A program made the translations under genes and the position numbers. From Isoetes taiwanensis (Eukaryota; Streptophyta; Lycopodiopsida; Isoetales; Isoetaceae), in contig JAJEKV010000002.1 of NCBI GenBank assembly GCA_021234155.1, forward strand, positions 4,535,795 through 4,599,794: 64,000 nt of DNA, written 5' to 3'. This document shows, in pieces, positions 9,234 to 22,219 of the stretch (position 1 is the first letter of the stretch; every line of letters begins with the position of its first letter). Under the pieces are notes generated by a model. The model was given only the letters and a program-made list of their open reading frames with translations. It had not been told where the DNA came from and searched no databases.

Positions 9234-11926
9234 CCTTTTAAATCTGTTCAAACAGACTTTTACCATCCATGGACTTTTGCAAAGACCACTTCAGGCCAAT
9301 ATGCAGCCTTAAGCCAAAACAGGTGTAAATTTGACTTAAGCCTTAAAAATGGTTAATATTTATCAAAAGAAATTACCAGATTCTCTTTACGAATAACAAT
9401 TTCCTCTTGTCAATCCAATTAAATTTCTTGTTCAATACATCATATTTATCCTGTTTAGAAATTCCCTTAGAAGAATTCAGAATTGACTAAAAAACAATAT
9501 AAGATTGAAAATGAATGTTTAGAAATTCCCTTGTCTTTTAGCAGCTCAGCAGCCTTGTCAAAAATATGACTTCATTGTCATCGCGTCTTGTAGCTTCTCC
9601 AACTTGAATATGGGAAACATACATAGGAGAAACATACATAGGAGCAAGAAATCCCGTTACCTGCAGTGAAACCAGAGGACAGTTAGCCTTAGAAGGGTAA
9701 GAGCCTAAGTCACTAACAGGTAAGCTACGGATTCCTTGGGCTTATCGCCCTTCACCTTGCATGTTAACACAGGCACAATAGACATGCATATTTATCAAGC
9801 ATAGACCATATAAGTAACTCTGCTCTAAATAATGAACCTGCATGCCCTTCATCTTGCATTAAGATAAACATAATAGACATGCGCTTCATCTTGCATGTTA
9901 AGATAAACACAATAGGTAGCTCTGCCCTAAATAATGAACCTGCATGCCCTTCATCTTGCATTAAGATAAACATAATAGACATGCCCTTCATCTTGCATGT
10001 TAAGATAAACATAATAGACAGAGAAACACAATAGACATGAAAATTTTATCCGCAAAGAATGTCTAAGCTCCTGCCCTAAATACTTAATCTAAGTGCATCC
10101 GTAATTCTCCACATGCATGCCAATAGAGGTCGTTATATTCACTGTAATCTTCTCACCAAGTGGACAGAGCCAGATCTAGGTGCTAACCTTCAATTATTAA
10201 CCATATCATCATTTATTGACCCTGCTCTCAGACCCAGCTGAGACCTCAAATACACCTTCTTTAGCTAAGCATAGTGTCAGCTATAAAGCACAATGGAGAA
10301 ATCCCATGCCGATCCCTTAACTTAACTTAGCAAACTTAACTTAGCTGGAGCCAACTTAACTTAGCAAAGCAAAGTATCAAAGCATTGCCTTACGACAGTT
10401 CAGATACTATGTATTCCACATGGGAAGATCAAATGATATCATAAGCCACCACAGATACATGCATAATATCCCTAACAAATGCTATTAAGGCTGCGGTTTC
10501 TTAGTACTCCCTTTGCGTAAGTCCATCACATGCTTGAGTTCATACAGAATCCTATTCAAACAAATTAGGCTCTTCATTATAGGCAAACATATTCGCAGTA
10601 TCATGTTTTATGCAGCCCCTTATGCATACAAAAGGTGTACTTTAAAGAATTAATCACTAAGCCAGCCAAAACTGATCTGAATTTCAAGCTTTATCATTAT
10701 TTAAAACATATACTTCTTAGAAGCATTCAAAAATGAAAGTAGTCAGACCTGAGAGGCGCCTTTGTGCCAGCAATATTGCCTTCAATTTTGTTGAGATGTA
10801 ATGTAAATTGCTAGTAGCTCCACCAATAGCTTGGTTAATCATATATATATCTCAGCTTCTCTGCATTTCATGCTCGGCTTCGCAATCATTATTAGATCCA
10901 GCTCCTCTGACCTCGCATTGAGCACTAGAGATTAGATCAGTTGCTTGCAATCCATTATCCACTGAATTTGCCAAGAAGTCGTCACATAATTGTCAACAGA
11001 GCTTATTGCTTGCAATTATCCACTGAATTTGCCATAAAACTCATCATATAATTCTCAACAAAGCCTGCCAAAATCTTTGCATTTCCAAGATCACGTTCAA
11101 TTCAGGGGCAACTACGAATTACAAAGCCTTGTTCTTTGTAGATCTACATTTTCCTTCCCCGATTCTCTTTTGTATCGCTCTATTTATGCCATTCTTCCTG
11201 TGATCCATAGAACGCTTCTACCAAAGCCAGCGTAATGCATATCTGCGGCTTATGATCCTTTATCGTCAGAGCCATGCCGATGCTACTGTCTGCTCTAACC
11301 CTTAGGTTTTAAATTCATACCTAAAGTCTGGATCATGCCCTTCTGGATTGGCGACTTGTACATTTCCATCCTATACAGATACGTACTTTGTTTTGCAAAA
11401 GGCCATGGTCGAAACCCTAATCCTCATGGTCATACAATTTATTTCTTGGAAGCCCGTTACCTTTCATTTACCCTTGTAATTGTGTCGACCATAGATATGC
11501 GACCATAGATATGCAGAGCATGTAATTTCCAACTGAGCTTCTAGAATATAATGCTTTCCTTGGAACTTAGTATGTACCTTCATGCTTTCTCTAGTAAACC
11601 AATATCCTGGCGACTTTGTCACTGCCATCAAGTCTAAGTCTCTGCAATCATCTGCATGGTCTATTTTACATGACCATTTGCGTATGATGAACGTAGTTAT
11701 AGAATTCTTCCATTGTAATTTAGATACGTTACTCCATGCTTTGCCAGGTATATGTCAACATCTTGGCAACTTTAACATTGCAATCAAGTTTAAAGTTTCG
11801 CATTCATCTGTCATTGCATATGGCCACCTATTATGGTCTATAGCCATCATGCTTTTGCTTCAGTCATCATTAGACCACATCATGCAAATACATAGCATAT
11901 CATAATGCCATATTACTCATAAAAAA
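9234..11926. repeat. 3.2-kb tandem repeat, copy 2 (truncated)
   Basis: It matches 6008-8668 of copy 1, including the minisatellite and internal duplications. It stops at the A run (about 11921-11930), where copy 1 continues into the hairpin module. Here the A run passes directly into the first unit of the large array. The truncation therefore removed the hairpin module and the last 0.5 kb. Confidence 0.85.
9746..10035. repeat. Minisatellite, second copy
   Basis: Same repeat as at 6507-6795, with slightly different spacing between its units. It produces the 82-codon minus frame at 9764-10012, which I do not regard as a gene. Confidence 0.7.
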
Positions 11927-12942
11927 AAAACCCAAGCCTGAAATATACAAGTCTAAGACAAGATATCTAGACATTTAAGACTAGACATTCCATTTGGAAT
12001 AAACAGTCTTTATAAGTGCAACCCTAGATAGGATTTGGTGCAAAAAACCTACCCAAGCCTTGAGAAGGATCGGAAAAGAGTACATTTTGACCAAAAAGAA
12101 TGTTTTGTCAATCTTAAAGAACAATAACAGCTTCCAGATATTTTAGCCAATATAAAAGAAACTAAGTGAAAGAGGCACATGAATAAAGTTTGGCAGAATC
12201 CTTGGATAAGATATTGGAAAGCATATATGGTTGAAATAACAACATATCACTTAAAAAATAGAACTTAGATAATTTAAGAAATTAAACAATTTGGTAACAA
12301 CAATTTAATCATAACTCTCAAGATGTAGTGAATTAAGAAACAATAGAGCACAGAACAGAACACTATTTTAATGAAAAACAGGAATATTATTAAATTATCA
12401 TATGTTTATAGACAAAAAATAGGACAAATATATCCATCATTTAAGAGTAATGCCAGGAAGCATTCATTGTAGATGTCAAAATAGATAAAATAGGACTTAT
12501 TTAAATCCAACCAGAGATAGCAGAATATCACCAAATAGGAGGTTCATAGTAATAGATTTGCCAATCCACTTAGAGTCGTGTCAAATATAATAAAGCAAAA
12601 TCTTTGCTCCGAAAAACACCAAGCAAATGCATGGAGGGTTCGGTCAGGTTACTGTACCACAAGAAATTAGACAAGCATTAGAATGGTTGCTAACAACAAG
12701 GGGTAACAATGTAAGCAATGGACAAAACCGCTTAAGCCTTTCACCATAATAACTTAGTAACATATTTAGATTTAATTTGATAGCCCAAACAAGAGAAAAC
12801 ATGAGAACACAATTAATCAGAAAAGGATATAAGCCGAGAAGCCACAGCTGGGAATAAGGGAATGATAGATATGGACAAACACTAGATCGGTACAGCAGAA
12901 AGAGAAGCAACTGGGAACACAATAAAATAGAAGGCTAGGAAT

Positions 12943-13123
12943 GTTTTCTAAGAGATCATTAGCCAAATCAGGAACAAATTCTGAAAGTATTTCTTTGAAG
13001 ATGTCTCTTATGCTGAATTTTTCCAAGGATTTACAAAAGAACGTACTATGAACCACTTTACATTTAGTTTTCGTACTGTCTGATATAAGGTGCTTTTTTC
13101 CGTTGACGTCTTTGATCACAGAC
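12943..13123 (-). pseudogene. RT exon D fragment, first 60 codons (unit 1)
   Basis: Identical in meaning to the first 60 residues of the intact RT exon at 28085-30119, ending at DLLEN. The frame then runs for 38 codons into intron DNA across the deletion junction. All catalytic motifs are missing. Confidence 0.85.
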
Positions 13124-13447
13124 CTTGTGTTTTGAATTTGATCCTAAAAAAAGTTTTTAATAGTATTTTAGTGTCTATAGAATTTCAAAAAGCAAGAAAC
13201 AAGCCTAAAATCAAAAGTCATCAGTGGGACGAGAGCCACACTGATTAGGGAAACGTAAGTAGACTGTTTGACACAGCCAAAAATAGGTATAAAAGTTTTT
13301 TGAATTCTTGAGATCACACCAAGGAAAAACTCTTTTCATAAAACCCTTGGTGGACATGAATGTCTTATATTAGTGAGAAGAAATAGTAGCGACCAGCAAT
13401 TTAAATAACACATATAGAAGAAGTAGTATTGAATTTCAAGTACTAAC

Positions 13448-14994
13448 CTTGTAATGTCTGTATAGTTCAGCTTGGTAGCATCCTTTTGTTCCAGGGTGAG
13501 ATCTTTATTGCCGCCTTTGGTCACCGAGTATTCGTCATTGGAAGAAGTATCACCATGTTTGCTTTTTTTATTTCCAGGTGTACTGCTGCAACCAGAAAGT
13601 CTAGGGTCCATAGTGACCCTCGGTGGCCGTTTTGGTGAGAATAAACCCGAAGATATACTGCTACTCATGCTTTCTTTTTTATCAAAAGGTGCTTTCTTTT
13701 TAGACATCTGTTCAACCCTGAAAGCAACTGGTCGAAGAGTCTTTTCTGCAATGTCAGCCAATTTTGTATTGCCAAACGCTGCCTTTAGATCACTGTTTGG
13801 TGCTTCTGCATATGAGAGGGTCATACTAATAAAAACTCTCCTGACTTCGAGGTAGGAAAGGTATGCCAAAACAGCTGGTTTAAGTATATTATGTAACATT
13901 TTGGTAAGTCCAACCATCTTTGCCATTGGAGAGGCACAAGGAAATACAGAATCCAAGTTATTTAGTATGAACCAGACGGCATGATCAATCCAAACAATTC
14001 CACTTCTGCAATCAGTCTTATCATTTTTCTTTAAATCTTTCTCACATCCACAAGTAAGAAAGGGGCAGTGCGTCCTCCATATTTTTTTGAAGAAGAACCC
14101 ATCTCTCTTGTCGTTAGAATATGCCATATTACCTTTCTGGCTGACATGTAGAGCAGAATTGAATAGGCAAGGTTGGTCAAAAAAGTCCGACTTAAAAGGT
14201 AAAGCAACTTCCGTTTTAGTAAAGTATTTGTCCAGTTTAGATGCTTTAACAGTGGCAGATCTAATTTCATCATTAGTGATGCCTGTCAGGGCTTTCCAAG
14301 TGTCTACGCAAATAGGGGCAATGGCCCCAAAATTCTGACTCTTCCAAATTGCATGGTCCCAGGCTGCAGCATAGCATTCAACATTCTGTTCAGGTAAAAT
14401 AGGAAATTTTGAGGAATTTTGTAATGTTAAGGTAGGAACTTCATCCTGATCATCCAAATCCTCACTACCAGAATCATTGATTTTGTCAATTTCATCTTCG
14501 GCCCGGTAAGATCTTCATCGAAGAAGAAGAGGCGCTTTTAACATCATTTTTCAAGAAAGAATCAGTGGCAGTACCAGGTTCAACTTGGAGTGAAGACTTC
14601 ATTTCATGCACATTTTCCAGATGAGTAAGTCCAATCAAAAACTTTTTTCCTAAATCATCTTCATTGCAAGTTAAAAGTAAAGAGAAGCGACTTCCATCTC
14701 ACCATAAATTTTAGATATCAGAGTTTTACAAATCTCTAGTTTGTAATTTGCACACTTCATCTTTTGAAATATAGCAAACCATCCGTTAAATCCAAGATAA
14801 CTTACAGGTGATCTGTTCTTGTCTAGCAGGCCTTTCTCTTTAAGAGTGATGAACTCATGAATGTCCTTGTTTTTGATGCACGCAATCAACGTTTGAACCG
14901 CAAAGTTTGGACTAGAAATACCGCACATATGATAATTTAATGTCATGAGCTCTTTTATCCAAACATTGTTCAGATCACATTTGTCATCCTTATC
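13448..14994 (-). pseudogene. ORF1-like exon C (unit 1)
   Basis: The exon starts after 'ttttcag' at 14995-15001 and ends at the donor AAG|GTTAGTA (13447). It reads open in two long blocks: about 107 codons to 14671 and 373 codons at 13336-14457. The later block carries a His-Cys-Cys-Cys-Cys cluster (HCPFLTCGC, then C, 14008-14070) and basic patches (SPKRPPR, GNKKSKHGD). The gap between the blocks, 14460-14680, differs from the cleaner unit-5 copy only in a few CAG/CTG clusters, so the frameshift there may be a sequencing error. This is the best copy of the C-terminal half. I do not recognise the protein family. Confidence 0.7.
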
Positions 14995-15110
14995 CTGAAA
15001 ACATTGTAAAGTATACATAACGTTAGTTAATTATTTAGGTAGCACCATGATCCTAAATCAAGGTTCTAAGTTAAACTTAGAAGTTGGAGTAACATTAAAA
15101 AACCCCCAAG

Positions 15111-17076
15111 CCTGAAATATACAAGTCTAAGACAAGATATCCAGACATTTAAGACTAGACATTCCATTTGGAATAAACAGTCTTTATAAGTGCAACCCTA
15201 GATAGGATTTGGTGCAAAAACCTACCCAAGCCTTGAGAAGGATCGGAAAAGAGTACATTTTGACCAAAAAGAATGTTTTGTCAATCTGAAAGAAGAACAA
15301 TAATGACTTCGGATATTTTAGCCAATATAAAAGAAACTAAGTGAAAGAGGCACATGAATAGAGTTTGGCGGAATCCTTGGATAAGATATTGGAAAGCATA
15401 TATGGTTGAAATAACAAACATATCACTTAAAAATAGAACTTAGATAATTTAAGAAATTAAACAATTTGGTAACAACAATTTAATCATAACTCTCAAGATG
15501 TAGTAGATTAAGAAATAATAGAGCACGTAACGTAACACTATTTTAATGAAAAACAGGGAATATTATTAAATTATCATATGTTTATAGACAAAAAATAGGA
15601 CAAATATATCCATCATTTAAGAGTAATGCCAGGAAGCATTCATTGTAGATGTCAAAATAGATAAAATAGGACTTATTTAAATCCAACCAGAGATAGCAGA
15701 ATATCACCAAATAGGAGGTTCATAGTAATAGATTTGCCAATCCACTTAGAGTCGTGTCAAATATAATAAAGCAAAATCTTTGCTCCGAAAAACACCAAGC
15801 AAATGCATGGAGGGTTCAGTCAGGGTTACACTGTACCACAAGAAATTAGACAAGCATTAGAATGGTTGCTAACAACAGGGTAACAGGTAAGCAATGGACA
15901 AAACCGGCTTATCGCCTTTCACCATAATAACTTAGTAACATATTTAGATTTAATTAACAAGAGAAAACATGAGAACACAATTAATCAGAAAAGGATATAA
16001 GCCGAGAAGCCACAGCTGGGAATAAGGGAATGATAGATATGGACAAACACTAGATCGGTAAAAAGCGTAAAGAGAAGCAAATCGGGAACACAATAAAATA
16101 GAAAACAACAAGGCTAGGAATGAAATTATGCCACGAGCTACAAGAATCTTAAAAACTAGAAATAATAAGCTTAAGAAGGATCACATGTGGTAAGGACTGA
16201 AAATATGTCTTGATTTTCTAAGGTCACGTAACTTAAAAACTGGAAATAACTAGATAATGAAGGATAAGAAAAACTTCACAATCTGGATAAGTTCGCCTCT
16301 AAAAGGTGTATCTATCTAGGACCACTTTGGTGCTATGAAAAAAGGAAACCAGGTCGTCAGGGTGAGCTAGAGAACAAGGTAACATAAGTATAGAAAGGAC
16401 AAGGAGCTCAAGAAGAGGATAAATCGAGAGATAAATTAGGTCGTTCAATGGTTCATTAAGACATAGCATTGACAAGCGAGTAGAGGAAGATAACAAATAT
16501 ATGAAACGAAATTGAGCCCCACGAACTATAACTACATTAGTAACAAAAATTGGATTCCAAGGGTTAAAATAGATAAAATATTAAGGCTCAGCTGAATCAA
16601 AAGTTCTAGATTAACAAACTTTCGTTAGGATATAAAGGGCGGCAAGAACATAATTTAACTAGAGTAACATAAAAGAAAACAATGAATAAATAAACCAAAG
16701 GCCAGGGGTTACTTTAGATCAGGGAATTCATACTATCTTTAGATCTATTTAACTGTTATATTTCTGAAAACCCAGAGTAACTAGGTTACATACGCTTAAC
16801 AATGTCATTCTATAAACAATATAGACAACTAGACAACTAGTTAAATAGCATTAGTATTCAGAAAAAACAGGATATCATATTGTATTCACAGAAATGAAAT
16901 TTAATTCAATATGAAACCTGAATATCCAAACATTGTTCAGATCACATTTGTCATCCTTATCCTGAAAACATTGTAAAGTATACATAACGTTAGTTAATTA
17001 TTTAGGTAGCACCATGATCCTAAATCAAGGTTCTAAGTTAAACTTAGAAGTTGGAGTAACATTAAAAACCCCCAAG
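15111..17076 (-). repeat. Array unit 2, short type beta (1.97 kb)
   Basis: This unit is essentially the long intron by itself. A junction at about 16922-16924 joins the last bases of exon B ('gaaacctgaat' on the plus strand) to base 39 of exon C, so both splice sites survive with a mini-exon of about 44 bases between them. All other coding sequence is gone. No gene is present. Confidence 0.85.
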
Positions 17077-18085
17077 CACTGAAATATACAAGTCTAAGAC
17101 AAGATATCTAGACATTTAAGACTAGACATTCCATTTGGAATAAAGCAGGTCTTTATAAGTGCAACCCTAGATAGGATTTGGTGCAAAAAACCTACCCAAG
17201 CCTTGAGAAGGATCGGAAAAGAGTACATTTTGACCAAAAAGAATGTTTTGTCAATCTTAAAGAACAATACTTGACTTCGGATATTTTAGCCAATATAAAA
17301 GAAACTAAGTGAAAGAGGCACATGAATAAAGTTTGGCAGAATCCTTGGATAAGATATTGGAAAGCATATATGGTTGAAATAACAGCATATCACTTAAAAA
17401 ATAGAACTTAGATAATTTAAGAAATTAAACAATTTGGTAACAACAATTTAATCATAACTCTCAAGATGTAGTGAATTAAGAAACAATAGAGCCTGAAGCA
17501 GAACACTATTTTAATGAAAAACAGGGAATATTATTAAATTATCATATGTTTATAGACAAAAAATAGGACAAATATATCCATCATTTAAGAGTAATGCCAG
17601 GAAGCATTCATTGTAGATGTCAAAATAGATAAAATAGGACTTATTTAAATCCAACCAGAGATAGCAGAATATCACCGAATAGGAGGTTCATAGTAATAGA
17701 TTTGCCAATCCACTTAGAGTCGTGTCAAATATAATAAAGCAAAATCTTTGCTCAAAAAAAACACCAAGCAAATGCATGGAGGGTTGGTCAGGTTACTGTA
17801 CCACAAGAAATTAGACAAGCATTAGAATGGTTGCTAACAACAGGGTAACAGGTAAGCAATGGACAAAACCGGCTTATCGCCTTTCACCATAATAACTTAG
17901 TAACATATTTAGATTTAATTTGATAGCCCAAACAAGAGAAAACATGAGAACACAATTAATCAGAAAAGGATATAAGCCGAGAAGCCACGGTGGGAATAAG
18001 GGAATGATAGATATGGACAAACACTAGATCGGTCTGTGAGAAAAGAGAAGCAGGCGGGAACACAATAAAATAGAAGGCTAGGAAT

Positions 18086-18267
18086 GTTTTCTAAGAGATC
18101 ATTAGCCAAATCAGGGAACAAATTCTGAAAGTATTTCTTTGAAGATGTCTCTTATCTTTGAATTTTTCAAGGATTTACAAAAGAACGTACTATGAACCAC
18201 TTTACATTTAGTTTTCGTACTGTCTGATATAAGGTGCTTTTTTCCGTTGACGTCTTTGATCACAGAC
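18086..18267 (-). pseudogene. RT exon D fragment (unit 3)
   Basis: First 60 codons of the RT exon, as in unit 1 but with a shift near 18155 ('cttatctttgaatttttcaagg' in place of 'cttatgctgaatttttccaagg', compared in parts). No catalytic motif is present. Confidence 0.8.
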
Positions 18268-18594
18268 CTTGTGTTTTGAATTTGATCCTAAAAAAAGTTT
18301 TTAATAGTATTTTAGTGTCTATAGAATTTCAAAAAGCAAGAAACAAGCCTAAAATCAAAAGTCATCAGTGGGACGAGAGCCACAGCGATTAGGGAACTTG
18401 TCAAGTAGACCTGTTTGACACAGCCAAAAATAGGTATAAAAGTTTTTTGAATTCTTGAGATCACACCAAGGAAAAACTCTTTTCATAAAACCCTTGGTGG
18501 ACATGAATGTCTTATATTAGTGAGAAGAAATAGTAGCGACCAGCAATTTAAATAACACATATAGAAGAAGTAGTATTGAATTTCAAGTACTAAC

Positions 18595-20132
18595 CTTGTA
18601 ATGTCTGTATAGTTCAGCTTGGTAGCATCCTTTTGTTCCAGGGTGAGATCTTTATTGCCGCCTTTGGTCACCGAGTATTCGTCATTGGAAGAAGTATCAC
18701 CATGTTTGCTTTTTTATTTCGGTGTCTTCTTTGCAACCCGGAAAGTCTAGGGTCCATAGTGACCCTCGGTGGCCCGTTTTGGTGAGAATAAACAGAAGAT
18801 ATCTTTGCTACTCATGCTTTCTTTTTATCAAAAGGTGCTTTCTTTTTAGACATCTGTTCAACCCCGAAAGCAACCCGGTCGAAGAGTCTTTTTACGCAAT
18901 GTCGACTAATTTTGTATTGCCAAAGCGCCTTTAGATCCTTTGTTTGAATTTACGCATATAAAGAGAGGGTCATACTAATAAAAACTCTCGACTTGAGGGT
19001 AGGAAAGGTATGCCAAAAGCAATTTGGTTTAAGTATATTATGTAACATTTTGGTAAGTCCAACCATCTTTGCCATTGGAGAGGCACAAGGAAATCTGAGA
19101 ATCCAAGTTATTTAGTATGAACCGGGCGGCATGATCAATCCAAACAATTCCATACAAGAATCGGGTCTTATCATTTTTCTTTAAATCTTTCTCACATCCA
19201 CAAGTAAGAAAGGGGCGGTCGTCCTCCATATTTTTTGAAGAAGAACCCATCTCTCTTGTCGTTAGAATATGCCATATTACCTTTAAAGGCCGACATGTAG
19301 AAGCGAGAATTGAATAGGCAAGGTTGGTCAAAAAGTCTGACTTAAAAGGTAAAAGCAACTTAGATTTTTAGTAAAGTATTTGTCGGTTTAGATGCTTTAA
19401 CGATTGGCGGATCTAATTTCATCATTAGTGATGCCTGTCGGGGCTTTCAAGTGTCTCATAAATAGGGGCAATGGCCCCAAAATTACGACTCTTCCAAATT
19501 GCATGGTCCAGCCGCAAACATAGCATTCAACGTGTTTCGGGTAAAATAGGAAATTTTGAGGAATTTTGTAATGTTAAGGTAGGAACTTCATCGATCATCC
19601 AAATCCTCACTACGGAATCATTGATTTTGTCAATTTCATCTTCGTCGGAAGATCTTCATCGAAGAGAAGAGGCAGCTTTTTAACATCATTTTTCAAGAAA
19701 GAATCGTTAAGCGCATTACGAGGTTCAACTTGGAGTGAAGACTTCATTTCATGCACATTTTCCAGATGAGTAAGTCCAATCAAAAACTTTTTTCCTAAAT
19801 CATCTTCATTGCAAGTTCGGGCAAAGAGAACAGCTTCCATCTCACCATAAATTTTAGATATCAGAGTTTTATAAATCTCTAGTTTGTAATTTGCACACTT
19901 CATCTTTTGAAATATAGCAAACCATCCGTTAAATCCAAGATAACTTTACGGTGATCTGTTCTTGTCCAGCCTTTCTCTTTAAGAGTGATGAACTCATGAA
20001 TGTCCTTGTTTTTGATGCACGCAATCAACGTTTGAACATAAAGTTTGGACTAGAAATACCGCACATATGATAATTTAATGTCATGAGCTCTTTTATCCAA
20101 ACATTGTTCGGATCACATTTGTCATCCTTATC
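18595..20132 (-). pseudogene. ORF1-like exon C (unit 3), heavily interrupted
   Basis: The exon borders are recognisable, although the acceptor reads 'ttttcgtg' instead of 'ttttcag' on the minus strand. Open pieces are short: 19610-19903, 19038-19358 and 18483-18671. Almost every change relative to unit 1 sits at a CAG, CTG or CCG. The Cys cluster is readable near 19180-19215. Confidence 0.7.
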
Positions 20133-20246
20133 ACGAAAACATTGTAAAGTATACATAACGTTAGTTAATTATTTAGGTAGCACCATGATCCTAAATCAAG
20201 GTTCTAAGTTAAACTTAGAAGTTGGAGTAACATTAAAAACCCCAAG

Positions 20247-22219
20247 CCTGAAATATACAAGTCTAAGACAAGATATCCGGACATTTAAGACTAGACATTC
20301 CATTTGGAATAAGCGGTCTTTATAAGTGCAACCCTAGATAGGATTTGGTGCAAAAACCTACCCAAGCCTTGAGAAGGATCGGAAAAGAGTACATTTTGAC
20401 CAAAAAGAATGTTTTGTCAATCTGAAAGAACAATAACTTGACTTCGGATATTTTAGCCAATATAAAAAAGAAACTAAGTGAAAGAGGCACATGAATAGAG
20501 TTTGGCGTAATCCTTGGATAAGATATTGGAAAGCATATATGGTTGAAATAACAGACATATCACTTAAAAAATAGAACTTAGATAATTTAAGAAATTAAAC
20601 AATTTGGTAACAACAATTTAATCATAACTCTCAAGATGTAGTAGATTAAGAAACAATAGAGCCTGAAGTAACGTAACACTATTTTAATGAAAAAACAGGA
20701 ATATTATTAAATTATCATATGTTTATAGACAAAAATAGGACAAATATATCCATCATTTAAGAGTAATGCCGGGAAGCATTCATTGTAGATGTCAAAATAG
20801 ATAAAATAGGACTTATTTAAATCCAAACTGGAGATAAAGAATATCACCAAATAGGAGGTTCATAGTAATAGATTTGCCAATCCACTTAGAGTCGTGTCAA
20901 ATATAATAAAGCAAAATCTTTGCTCACAAAAAAAACACCAAGCAAATGCATGGAGGGTTCGGTCAGGTTACTGTACCACAAGAAATTAGACAAGCATTAG
21001 AATGTTTGCTAACAACGAGGGGTAAGGTAAGCAATGGACAAAAACCGCTTATCGCCTTTCACCATAATAACTTAGTAACATATTTAGATTTAATTAACAA
21101 GAGAAAACATGAGAACACAATTAATCGAGGAAAAGGATATAAAGAGAAGCCCACGGTTTGGGAATAAAGGGAATGATAGATATGGACAAACACTAGATCG
21201 GTAAAGCAGAAAGAGAAGCAACTGGGAACACAATAAAATAGAAAACAACAAGGCTAGGAATGAAATTATGCCACGAGCTACAAGAATCTTAAAAACTAGA
21301 AATAATAAGCTTAAGAAGGATCACATGTGGTAAGGACTGAAAATATGTCTTGATTTTCTAAGGTCACGTAACTTAAAAAACTGGAAATAACTAGATAATG
21401 AAGGATAAGAAAAAACTTCACAATCTGGATAAGTTCCTGTCTAAAAAGGTGTATCTATCTAGGACCACTTTGGTGCTATGAAAAAAGGAAACCAGGTCGA
21501 GTAAGAGCTAGAGAACAAGGTAACATAAGTATAGAAAGGACAAGGAGCTCAAGAAGAGGATAAATCGAGGGAGATAAATTAGGTTTGTTCAATGGTTCAT
21601 TAAGACATAACGTGACAACTGAGTAGAGGAAGATAACAATATATGAAACGAAATTGAGCCCTGAACTATAACTACATTAGTAACAAAAAAATTGGATTCC
21701 AAGGGTTAAAATAGATAAAATATTAAGGCTCAGCCTGAATCAAAAGTTCTAGATTAACAAACTTTCGTTAGGATATAAAGGGCGGCAAGAACATAATTTA
21801 ACTAGAGTAACATAAAGAAAACAATGAATAAATAAACCAAAGGCCAGGGGTTACTTTAGATCAGGGAATTCATACTATCTTTAGATCTATTTAACTGTTA
21901 TATTTCTGAAAACCCAGAGTAACTAGGTTACATACGCTTAACAATGTCATTCTATAAACAATATAGACAACTAGACAACTAGTTAAATAGCATTAGTATT
22001 CAGAAAAAACAGGATATCATATTGTATTCACAGAAATGAAATTTAATTCAATATGAAACCTGAATATCCAAACATTGTTCAGATCACATTTGTCATCCTT
22101 ATCCTGAAAACATTGTAAAGTATACATAACGTTAGTTAATTATTTAGGTAGCACCATGATCCTAAATCAAGGTTCTAAGTTAAACTTAGAAGTTGGAGTA
22201 ACATTAAAAAACCCCCAAG
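20247..22219 (-). repeat. Array unit 4, short type beta (1.97 kb)
   Basis: Intron-only unit with the same deletion as unit 2; the junction lies at about 22074-22076. No coding potential. Confidence 0.85.

Larger units (their letters stand above)
11937..15110 (-). repeat. Array unit 1, short type alpha (3.17 kb)
   Basis: The unit holds the inner part of the long intron (11937 to about 12942), then jumps at 12941-12944 into RT codon 60. From there it carries the start of exon D, the 0.3-kb intron and exon C. Compared with a full unit it lacks the rest of the intron, exons A and B, the promoter module and most of the RT. The junction shares only about two bases (tg) between the two sides. Confidence 0.85.
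17077..20246 (-). repeat. Array unit 3, short type alpha (3.17 kb)
   Basis: Same deletion as unit 1, with its junction at about 18085-18088. The half from 18700 to 20250 is dense in small changes at CAG/CTG sites, whereas 17090-18700 is almost clean. Confidence 0.85.

Noticed and set aside
9764-10012. 82-codon minus frame with repeated MFILTCKMK-like segments
   Set aside because: It is a translated minisatellite.
13190-13270. Possible hammerhead ribozyme around 'tcatcag...gggacgag' in the C-D intron, since Penelope-like elements often carry them
   Set aside because: The minus strand has CTGATGA, but no helix II closing onto GAAA follows. The plus strand 'ctgatta' lacks the essential G. Other CTGANGA hits lie inside coding frames without the needed stems.
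13336-13447. Hydrophobic C-terminal tail of exon C as a membrane segment
   Set aside because: It lies after a good splice donor (AAG|GTTAGTA) and is probably intron read-through, although it would be real if that intron is retained.
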